Shown here in pieces: positions 1 to 7,289 of a stretch of DNA of 7,562 nt. Each line of letters opens with the position of its first letter. Positions within the stretch are counted from its first letter, which is position 1. Source of the stretch: an uncultured Lachnospiraceae bacterium (lineage in GTDB: Bacteria; Bacillota; Clostridia; Lachnospirales; Lachnospiraceae); contig CANQEB010000113.1 of the NCBI GenBank assembly GCA_947594085.1, positions 1 through 7,562 of the forward strand, in the 5' to 3' direction. The translations under genes were made by a program, and so were the position numbers. Below the pieces are notes generated by a model that saw only the letters and a program-made list of their open reading frames with translations, was not told the origin of the DNA and searched no databases.

Positions 1-2215
<2,215 letters not shown>

Positions 2216-2220
2216 GGAAA

Positions 2221-2230
2221 TCCCTCCTTA
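2221..2230 (-). promoter_or_regulatory. Strong ribosome binding site of htrA
   Basis: Minus-strand TAAGGAGGGA ends 5 bases before the htrA ATG at 2215. It is close to the perfect anti-16S sequence and fixes the start codon. Confidence 0.85.
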
Positions 2231-2328
2231 TATTGTAGGCCGCCGCCATGAAGTCCTTGCGGTCCATGAGCATTTAAATTCTCGTAACTGTTTTATGAAA
2301 GTTACGCTTTTTCTTATTTACAAACTGC

Positions 2329-2383
2329 ATTATAAAAACTTCGTTTGACAGATTTGTGATGAATTTGTGGTAAATTTGTGAAC
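2329..2383 (-). promoter_or_regulatory. htrA promoter with three phased CACAAAT repeats over the -35 region
   Basis: A perfect TATAAT lies at 2334-2329 on the minus strand. A canonical -35 box is missing: with a 17-base spacer the hexamer would be ACAAAT (2357-2352). That hexamer belongs to the first of three identical CACAAAT cores at 2352-2358, 2363-2369 and 2374-2380, each 11 bp apart and so on one face of the helix. Such direct repeats replacing a -35 box are typical of OmpR-family response-regulator sites. In Bacillus subtilis the htrA genes are controlled by CssRS and have repeated octamers in their promoters, so an analogous envelope-stress regulator is a reasonable inference. The predicted leader is about 105 bases and holds a 7-bp hairpin (2283-2289 with 2300-2306). 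Confidence 0.65.
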
Positions 2384-2441
2384 TGTGAGGCCACGCATGC
2401 AATCCCGCAAAAGCCCTATTCTCAGCGTATTCTCAGCAGAA

Positions 2442-2987
2442 TCATCTCCACAAAATCAAGCCGAACCATGTCACAATGTTTCTTCCGTTTTCAAATTCAA
2501 TGCCTGCCTTCTCCGCCAGCAAAGGCACAACGATCCCATATCCTTCAATGCACGGAATCATACTGTCTGGATACCGGCACGCTCCGTCCGGATACGCGCA
2601 TTTCTCACAGCGCGCGCAGGAATCCCCCGAGAGCGCCAAGGTGTCCAGCCCACAGTCTGCAAAAAGCGCCCGGATCTGTCCTGTTATGTGCTCATGTCCA
2701 TGCCGTGTCCTAAGCGTCTCTTCCATATTCTCAATATCGGACACCTCCGCGATCGTCGTAAACACAAACATGCCCTCGTACTGCCCGCATTTCTCGCGGC
2801 ACTGCTCTACCGTCCCGACTCCAGGCGGGCATGCCCAGCTCGTCCCATAGCGCGGGCACTCCTTCCGGCAAATATCCCTGACACGCTCTGAAAATATCAG
2901 TTCACTGCTCTCCAGCCACGCATACTGCACGACCGGAAGCTCAGACAAGCCTTCTTCTATTCTTTGCTGTATCGCTCTTTTTATCAT
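2442..2987 (-). CDS. DUF2284 predicted metal-binding protein
   Basis: A 181-residue cysteine-rich cytoplasmic protein of the family annotated as DUF2284, predicted metal-binding. Eleven cysteines are visible. Motifs are CPRYGTSWACPP (44-55) in the N-terminal half and CARCEKCAYPDGACRYPDSM (124-143) in the C-terminal half. The second gives C-x2-C-x2-C-x6-C, an iron-sulfur-like ligand pattern, followed by IPCIEGYGIVV (144-154). The biochemical role is unknown. Start choice: the ATG at 2987 has GAGG seven bases upstream, and the predicted transcription start near 3014 leaves a short leader. An in-frame ATG at 3011, eight codons earlier, has no ribosome binding site and would lie almost at the transcript end. 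The gene is followed by htrA on the same strand without a clear terminator, so read-through into htrA is possible, although htrA has its own promoter. Confidence 0.85.
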   Translation of the reverse strand: MIKRAIQQRIEEGLSELPVVQYAWLESSELIFSERVRDICRKECPRYGTSWACPPGVGTVEQCREKCGQYEGMFVFTTIAEVSDIENMEETLRTRHGHEHITGQIRALFADCGLDTLALSGDSCARCEKCAYPDGACRYPDSMIPCIEGYGIVVPLLAEKAGIEFENGRNIVTWFGLILWR

Positions 2988-2994
2988 CGTTTTG

Positions 2995-2998
2995 CCTC
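2995..2998 (-). promoter_or_regulatory. Ribosome binding site deciding the DUF2284 start
   Basis: Minus-strand GAGG lies seven bases before the ATG at 2987. The upstream in-frame ATG at 3011 has only AT-rich sequence before it. This supports the shorter 181-residue protein. Confidence 0.6.
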
Positions 2999-3020
2999 GC
3001 GATCTGTACATCTGAAAATA

Positions 3021-3049
3021 AGTATAACCAGAAATTATTTATTCTTCAA
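3021..3049 (-). promoter_or_regulatory. Sigma-A-type promoter of the DUF2284 gene
   Basis: On the minus strand, TTGAAG (3049-3044) and TATACT (3026-3021) are 17 bases apart. They match the consensus at 4 of 6 and 5 of 6 positions. The predicted start near 3014 fits the downstream ATG at 2987. Confidence 0.6.
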
Positions 3050-3088
3050 CATCCTTTTTGTTACAAAAGAACTCCTTGATTTTTTTAT

Positions 3089-3103
3089 CGATACTTGGTA
3101 TCG
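3089..3103. promoter_or_regulatory. 15-bp palindrome between divergent genes, possible operator
   Basis: CGATAC-TTG-GTATCG is a perfect 6-bp inverted repeat with a 3-base centre. It lies between the DUF2284 promoter and the start of the plus-strand membrane gene, where a repressor could act on either side. No regulator gene is in the window. No convincing promoter for the plus-strand gene was found in 3012-3209, which is AT-rich with a run of seven T at 3080-3086. Confidence 0.3.
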
Positions 3104-3196
3104 TAGCATTCAAAGGACCTGCTGACGCATGTTTCTGTTTTCGTTAAATAATTCTGCCGATATTTCTACAAACTATTTCTACAATAATTTGATAGT

Positions 3197-3203
3197 CAGG
3201 AGA
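3197..3203 (+). promoter_or_regulatory. Ribosome binding site deciding the start of the first membrane gene
   Basis: CAGGAGA lies 6 bases before the ATG at 3210. It favours this start over the in-frame ATG at 3129, whose AAAGGA is 11 bases away and whose extra 27 residues are polar and Asn-rich. Confidence 0.65.
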
Positions 3204-3209
3204 AATGAT

Positions 3210-4256
3210 ATGGGTTTCATTATAAAAGGATTTCTTGCCTTAATATGGCTGCTCGCTGTGCCCACGCTTTCCGGCGTTTTGTTCCTGCCCAGGAAAGAGA
3301 CGCCCACGACAATTGAATGTCTTCTCACAGGATATATATTCCTGTTCTCACTGTTCGAGCTTTTGGTACTCCCTATGATTTATTTCAAGATCCCTCTTCA
3401 TATTCTGGTCATTTGCTTTGGCGTTTTGACCGGGGTCGCTGCCCTGGCCGGCGCTTTTCGCCTTGCAAAGGATAAAAAGCCCCAGATGCCGGACATCCTC
3501 GGAGTTCTGCGCAACAGCTCCCCTTTTTTGTGGGCGGCGTTTTTCGTAATTGCCTTTCAGCTCGCCATTGTGACCGTCTTCGCGCACTTTGATGCGGACG
3601 ACGCGTTCTTTGTCGCCGCCGGGACTACAGCGGTTCAGACAGACACTATCTTTGAGATCAGCGCGTATACCGGCCTTCCGTATAAAGCATTGCCGTACAG
3701 GTATATTTTGTCGCCGTTTCCAATCTTCCTGGCCGTCATCAGTCAGCTCTGCGGCGGTTTGCATCCTGCCATTATGGCACACACGATCTTTCCGCCGGTA
3801 TTTCTGCTCTGCGTGTACTGCTGTGTATATCAGCTCGCACGAAAATGGTTCAAGGATGATCAAAACGCGCAGGCCATCTTCCTGTTTTTGACTGCTATGC
3901 TGTGTTGGTTCTCCGCGTATTCTGTCTACAATACTGGAAATTTTCAGATGGTACGATTGTGGCAGGGCAAGGCCGTCCTGGCTGCTCTTCTGCTGCCACT
4001 GATCTTCTATCTGTCCTCCTCCATCATTCTGGAAGAACAGCCGCAGTATTCCTGGTTTTTACTATTCATGGCAAATGCCAGCAGCTGCCTACTGAGTTCC
4101 ATGGGAATCATTCTCGCACCGCTGATGATATGCATTTTTGCCTTCTTGGGACTGCTTCGCTTCCACAGCTTGAAACGAGCTCTATATGCCCTGTTCTGTT
4201 GTGTTCCGTCGATTGCTCTTGGTATGATTTACCTTTACATTCGAAGCATTATCTGA
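3210..4256 (+). CDS. Multi-pass membrane protein, GT-C-like, probable N-terminal half of a split gene
   Basis: 348 residues, almost all membrane-spanning, with roughly ten hydrophobic helices (for example 5-26, 37-57, 62-83, 106-125, 190-210, 221-238, 253-273, 322-343). After the fourth helix comes HFDADDAFFVAAGTTAVQTD (126-145), an acidic loop of the kind that carries the catalytic acid in GT-C glycosyltransferases, which use lipid-linked sugars outside the membrane. LWQGKAVLAALLLPL (250-264) is a second conserved-looking segment. It resembles an uncharacterised clostridial membrane family (from memory, the one catalogued as DUF6077), whose members I recall as longer single chains. The ORF ends at TGA (4254-4256). 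The next gene continues in the same frame with matching architecture, so this is probably the N-terminal half of one protein. A role in envelope glycan or polymer assembly is inference. Both flanking genes are on the other strand. Confidence 0.7.
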   Translation: MGFIIKGFLALIWLLAVPTLSGVLFLPRKETPTTIECLLTGYIFLFSLFELLVLPMIYFKIPLHILVICFGVLTGVAALAGAFRLAKDKKPQMPDILGVLRNSSPFLWAAFFVIAFQLAIVTVFAHFDADDAFFVAAGTTAVQTDTIFEISAYTGLPYKALPYRYILSPFPIFLAVISQLCGGLHPAIMAHTIFPPVFLLCVYCCVYQLARKWFKDDQNAQAIFLFLTAMLCWFSAYSVYNTGNFQMVRLWQGKAVLAALLLPLIFYLSSSIILEEQPQYSWFLLFMANASSCLLSSMGIILAPLMICIFAFLGLLRFHSLKRALYALFCCVPSIALGMIYLYIRSII

Positions 4257-4258
4257 TT

Positions 4259-4264
4259 GGAGGG
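4259..4264 (+). promoter_or_regulatory. Ribosome binding site just after the stop of the upstream membrane gene
   Basis: GGAGGG starts 3 bases after the TGA at 4254-4256 and lies 7 bases before the ATG at 4272. It decides that start over TTG at 4257 and would allow terminating ribosomes to restart. Confidence 0.75.
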
Positions 4265-4271
4265 ATTCCAT

Positions 4272-5066
4272 ATGACTGATATAGAAAGAATCGGACTTTC
4301 ATGGGAATGGTACTGGGGCAACGGATTTTATCAGTATCTTCTGCTTGCTGCCACCATTTACTTGCTCATTTTTCACAGAAAAAAAAGAAACGTTCGTCAA
4401 GTGCTCGCGTTTTCTGCCTGCCTGCTGTTTGTGTTCCTCTTTCCCCTTACTGCCAAATGCATTTTCTTGTGTATTGGAAGGACGGTCTACTGGCGGGTTC
4501 TCTGGCTTCTCCCCGCTATCCCTGTTATCTCCCTGGCAGCGACAGAATTCCTTCGCAGCGTACATTCCAAGTCCAGGCTCGCGCAGACTCTTCTGCTGCT
4601 GTTCTTCTGCGGCATAATCGCGCTGAGCGGCAAGGATATGTTGAGCGCTGGTAATTACACTCGAACCAACAACCGAATGAAAGTGCCCGATGACATCGCA
4701 CATGTCGCCAATATGATCCACGCGGAGGCCGAAAAAGACCATTTAGATGAGGTTCTTGTCGCGGGGGACAATTATCTCATATCCTATCTGAGGGTATATG
4801 ACCCCTCTATTCATCAGGCGTACGGCCGCGAATTAGGCGAAGTACTCAATCATCGTTGTTACCTCGTATATCGTCAATTCAGGCCCATCAAACGAAATTA
4901 CCGGAAAATCGCAAAGCTGGCGAAAGCTGCCGACTGTAATTTTGTTGTGATCTCCGTGCCCGAAAAGAAAATCGATAGATTCGAGCAACGCGGCTATGTA
5001 AAGATTGGGGATGTCGGATCCTACTCTGTGTTCCAGCTGGAGCCCCAGTCTGCCAATTCCCCCTGA
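4272..5066 (+). CDS. Membrane protein with extracytoplasmic C-terminal domain, probable C-terminal half of a split gene
   Basis: 264 residues. Four hydrophobic helices (about 19-35, 44-66, 73-94, 103-120) include TVYWRVLWLLPAIPVI (71-86), a segment like the last helices of the clostridial GT-C-like family matched upstream. A soluble domain of about 145 residues follows (121-264), with VPDDIAHVANMI (138-149), VLVAGDNYLISYLRVYDPSI (161-180) and a closing GDVGSYSVFQLEP (246-258), probably outside the membrane. The start lies 15 bases after the previous stop, in the same frame with no other stop between. The two ORFs joined would give about 617 residues. Translation from the GGAGGG site may yield a two-piece protein, or the gene may be decaying. 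The last codons run into the first copy of a 34-bp tandem repeat. Confidence 0.7.
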   Translation: MTDIERIGLSWEWYWGNGFYQYLLLAATIYLLIFHRKKRNVRQVLAFSACLLFVFLFPLTAKCIFLCIGRTVYWRVLWLLPAIPVISLAATEFLRSVHSKSRLAQTLLLLFFCGIIALSGKDMLSAGNYTRTNNRMKVPDDIAHVANMIHAEAEKDHLDEVLVAGDNYLISYLRVYDPSIHQAYGRELGEVLNHRCYLVYRQFRPIKRNYRKIAKLAKAADCNFVVISVPEKKIDRFEQRGYVKIGDVGSYSVFQLEPQSANSP

Positions 5067-5197
5067 TATTTCTGCAGGCAGAATCGCAGCCCGGTGCCCA
5101 GTATTTTACAGGCAGAATCACAGTGCGGCGCCCAGTATTTTACAGGCAGAATCGCAGCCCGATGCCCAGTATTTTACAGGCAGAATCTTAGTCCGGC
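5062..5197. repeat. Four tandem copies of a 34-bp sequence between convergent genes
   Basis: Copies begin at 5062, 5096, 5130 and 5164, each 34 bp with no spacers. Copies 2-4 all start GCCCAGTATTTTACAGGC and share GGCAGAATC. They differ mainly in the last ten bases (for example CACAGTGCGG against CGCAGCCCGA). Copy 1 is degenerate at its start and covers the stop codon of the upstream gene. Since 34 is not a multiple of 3 and the array lies between the ends of two convergent genes, it is non-coding. Each of copies 2-4 can form a small imperfect hairpin (GCC..GTA-TTT-TAC.GGC). It is not CRISPR, because the units abut. It fills most of the gap to maf (5067-5213), where no other terminator was found. 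Confidence 0.9.
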
Positions 5198-5213
5198 ATT
5201 CCACGCTTGCAGT

Positions 5214-5780
5214 CTACAGATACTGTTTCAACACCTGATAGAGAGCCGCCACCGGCAGGCCAACTACGTTGTTGTAGTCTCCCTCTATCGATTTGATCCA
5301 CGCGGCAAACGATCCCTGGATCCCGTATGCCCCGGCCTTGTCCATAGGCTCCCCTGTATCTAGATATTTTTCTATCTCCTGCTCTGTCATCGGATAGACG
5401 TGGACCTTCGTCTCACAGGAGAAAACATGTTGCTTCACTTCCGCTCCGTCTTTTACAAGAACTGCCACTCCGGTATAGACAGAGTGCGTGCTGTCTTGAA
5501 TCCGGCGCAGCATCTGCCGGGCGTGTTCCCGATCTCGCGGTTTCCCCATGATGTGTCCGTCTTGCCATACGATGGTATCCGACCCGATCACGATCCCTTC
5601 TGCAACAGACGCCGCCACATTTTCCGCCTTCTGAAGTGCCAGCTCTTCCACCACTTCGGAAGGAGACTGCTTTGTAATCTTCTCTTCCCCTTCACTCGGT
5701 ATCACGTCAAACTTCAGCCCGATCTGCTGCAGCAATTCTCTCCTTCTGGGGGACGCCGACGCCAGTATAATTCTTTTCAT
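5214..5780 (-). CDS. maf: Maf/YhdE-type nucleoside triphosphate pyrophosphatase
   Basis: Cytoplasmic enzyme that hydrolyses dTTP, UTP and modified nucleotides to monophosphates, limiting their incorporation; the family is also linked to septum formation. 188 residues, the usual length. Motifs in order: ILASASPRRRELL (5-17), the nucleotide-binding signature; GSDTIV (66-71) with the conserved D68; GKPRDREHARQML (79-91); THSVYTGVAV (98-107); DKAGAYGIQG (147-156); and GDYNNVVGLP (167-176). DKAGAYGIQG fits the dTTP/UTP branch better than the m7GTP branch (family knowledge, not tested). The reading frame is open upstream to 5876, but the ATG at 5780 begins the conserved MKRIILASASPRR and has GAAAGGG about nine bases before it. 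The 62-residue gene ends 26 bases upstream, so the two are probably co-transcribed. Confidence 0.95.
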   Translation of the reverse strand: MKRIILASASPRRRELLQQIGLKFDVIPSEGEEKITKQSPSEVVEELALQKAENVAASVAEGIVIGSDTIVWQDGHIMGKPRDREHARQMLRRIQDSTHSVYTGVAVLVKDGAEVKQHVFSCETKVHVYPMTEQEIEKYLDTGEPMDKAGAYGIQGSFAAWIKSIEGDYNNVVGLPVAALYQVLKQYL

Positions 5781-5806
5781 TGAGGTTTGCCCTTTCTTTG
5801 CACTTC

Positions 5807-5995
5807 TTACTGTCTGATATAGATTCCCTGCGATTCGATAAACTCGTCGAGATCCGCGATCGTCTCCTCCGCCCAAGTCTCACTGACCTCTGGCTTCACG
5901 CCATCCGGCGCCTGTTGCCTTTCGACCTTTTCGCGCTCCGTTTTCTCGTTTTCCCTTGCGATCACTGCATCCTTTTTTTGCTTCTCCTCCGCCAT
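5807..5995 (-). CDS. Small charged protein of unknown function, upstream of maf
   Basis: 62 residues, not recognised. The first half (1-28) is almost entirely Lys, Glu, Arg and Gln and is predicted helical. A Pro/Gly break follows (30-36), then an acidic amphipathic stretch WAEETIADLDEFIESQGIYI (41-60). There is no signal peptide, membrane helix or cysteine, so it is probably cytoplasmic. The ATG at 5995 is preceded by AGAGGAGG with 8 bases between, one of the best ribosome binding sites in the window, which argues that it is translated. It ends 26 bases before maf and probably shares its transcript. Function is unknown. Confidence 0.65.
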   Translation of the reverse strand: MAEEKQKKDAVIARENEKTEREKVERQQAPDGVKPEVSETWAEETIADLDEFIESQGIYIRQ

Positions 5996-6001
5996 GATTC
6001 A

Positions 6002-6010
6002 TGCCTCCTC
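6002..6010 (-). promoter_or_regulatory. Ribosome binding site of the 62-residue gene
   Basis: Minus-strand AGAGGAGG lies 8 bases before the ATG at 5995. A second ATG overlapping this spacer is in a different frame and too close to the site. Confidence 0.65.
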
Positions 6011-6122
6011 TTTCTTCTTTTTGCCACCTCTGGCTATAGCCCCTATTTCCAATCAATAATCAATTACCTTTCCGCCCTCAGATCACGGCATTTTCCGCTT
6101 TCCGATAAATCAAAACAGCAAC

Positions 6123-6164
6123 GGCAGTACGACCCTCTGCCCCCTCGCAACCGGTCATACTGCC
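6123..6164 (-). terminator. 12-bp hairpin downstream of cysE, probable terminator
   Basis: Positions 6123-6134 and 6153-6164 are inverted repeats: 12 bp with one mismatch, which is a G-U wobble in minus-strand RNA, and an 18-base loop. The minus-strand sequence after the stem is U-rich but broken (GTTGCTGTTTTGATTT). It lies about 110 bases after the cysE stop and about 130 bases before the 62-residue gene. The rest of 5996-6276 is non-coding; no clear promoter for the 62-residue gene was found. Confidence 0.5.
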
Positions 6165-6276
6165 TATTTGTGTATCTTCTGATATTTTCCCAGATATTCA
6201 CCTAAACATTTGCTCAATTTTCTCAAATACTTATACACAATTCTCTCTTTCGGACATCCAAGATCAAGCGTGGCGA

Positions 6277-7215
6277 TCAGCCCTTCCAGAAGCCTTCCTG
6301 TCCGAGCTCTGTCATGCGCACACGGCCCTTGAACTGGAGCTCCGGGTTCTTGATACTCACCCTGGTGCCGCCCGGAACCGAGGACGTAATAAATGCGTTT
6401 GATCCGATCGTCGCACCCTCGCCGATGACTGTCTCACCTCCGAGTATGGATGCTCCGGAATATACTGTGACATTGTCCTCCAGCGTCGGATGGCGCTTGG
6501 ATCCTCGCAGATTCTGGCCCCCTCTCGTGGAGAGCGCGCCAAGCGTCACTCCCTGATAGATCTTCACACCGGTGCCGATCTCGGTAGTCTCACCAATGAC
6601 AACACCTGTGCCATGGTCGATGAAAAAATAACTCCCGATCGTCGCTCCCGGGTGAATATCAATTCCGGTCAAGCTGTGCGCATGCTCCGTCATGATCCTC
6701 GGGATCATCGGTACACCCAGAATGTGCAGCTCGTGTGCGATCCGATACACCGTGATCGTGAAGACACCCGGGTAGGAGAAGATCACCTCGTCTGTGTTGA
6801 ACGCCGCCGGATCGCCGTCATACGCTGCCTGTACATCCGTCGCGAGAATCGCGCGCAGCGCGGGAAGCCGTTCCATGAACGCATTGATGATCTTCTCTGC
6901 CTTCTCGCCCGCCTCCTGCTCACTCGCCGGAAGCTCTGCCCTGTGGTACAGCGCTTTGGTCACCTGCTTCGTCAACCGATACTGAATATCCTCCAACAGT
7001 TCGCCTATATGGTATTCGATGGAATCCTGTTTGAGATTCTTGAGCTCAAAAAAACCCGGAAACACGATGCATCTGATCTTTTCAAGCAGATCGATAATAA
7101 TCTCATTATTCAGCCTGTGCTTCGTGTCAATGCTGCAGATCTGCGGGTATTCCTGATAGCTCTCCAGAATCTCTCCCACCAGCCTGTCGATTCTCTTTTT
7201 GCCTGAACTTTGCAT
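6277..7215 (-). CDS. cysE: Serine O-acetyltransferase, long SatA/EpsC type
   Basis: Makes O-acetylserine from L-serine and acetyl-CoA, the step committing serine to cysteine synthesis, in the cytoplasm. 312 residues, longer than E. coli CysE (273) because of an extended helical N-terminus (about 1-120), as in many anaerobes. Next comes ATDVQAAYDGDPAA (125-138), then a left-handed beta-helix of hexapeptide repeats (about 184-285): GIDIHPGATIG, DHGTGVVIGET, VKIYQGVTLGAL, KRHPTL, ASILGG and TVIGEGATIGSNAFI. By alignment from memory, D135 and H201 match catalytic D92 and H158 of E. coli, and H242 matches the His of its RHP motif. A ribosome binding site (AAAGGA) lies about 9 bases before the ATG. 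It follows the alcohol dehydrogenase gene after about 70 bases with a hairpin between. No T-box or S-box leader fits in that gap. Confidence 0.95.
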   Translation of the reverse strand: MQSSGKKRIDRLVGEILESYQEYPQICSIDTKHRLNNEIIIDLLEKIRCIVFPGFFELKNLKQDSIEYHIGELLEDIQYRLTKQVTKALYHRAELPASEQEAGEKAEKIINAFMERLPALRAILATDVQAAYDGDPAAFNTDEVIFSYPGVFTITVYRIAHELHILGVPMIPRIMTEHAHSLTGIDIHPGATIGSYFFIDHGTGVVIGETTEIGTGVKIYQGVTLGALSTRGGQNLRGSKRHPTLEDNVTVYSGASILGGETVIGEGATIGSNAFITSSVPGGTRVSIKNPELQFKGRVRMTELGQEGFWKG

Positions 7216-7261
7216 CGCAGGTTTTCCTTTCTATCTGTCTAGACCGGGCTTTATTCCCTGC

Positions 7262-7289
7262 ATGATAAAACCACTCCAGGTTTTATCAT
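7262..7289 (-). terminator. Perfect 11-bp hairpin at the end of the alcohol dehydrogenase gene
   Basis: ATGATAAAACC (7262-7272) and GGTTTTATCAT (7279-7289) form a perfect 11-bp inverted repeat with a 6-base loop. The stem touches the stop codon (7289-7291). The run of T lies inside the stem, and no U-tract follows on the minus strand, so it may act as a weak terminator, an mRNA end stabiliser or an attenuator between this gene and cysE. The rest of 7216-7261 shows an 8-bp palindrome (GTCTAGAC) and no convincing promoter. Confidence 0.5.

Noticed and set aside
2283..2306. Plus-strand terminator in the htrA leader
   Set aside because: The 7-bp stem is AT-rich and weak, and no plus-strand gene lies upstream to terminate.
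3129..3209. Upstream ATG of the first membrane gene (27 extra residues)
   Set aside because: The extra residues are polar and unlike a membrane-protein start, its ribosome binding site is weak and distant, and the ATG at 3210 has AGGAGA at ideal spacing.
4254..4300. TGA between the two membrane ORFs as selenocysteine or recoded codon
   Set aside because: No compact SECIS-like hairpin follows the TGA, other genes here (cysE, DUF2284) use TGA as a normal stop, and a ribosome binding site with ATG follows at once.
5062..5197. Possible CRISPR array
   Set aside because: The 34-bp units abut directly with no unique spacers, and no cas gene is in the window.
5781..5876. Longer N-terminus for Maf
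   Set aside because: The 32 extra residues overlap the end of the 62-residue gene and precede the conserved MKRIILASASPRR start, which has its own ribosome binding site.
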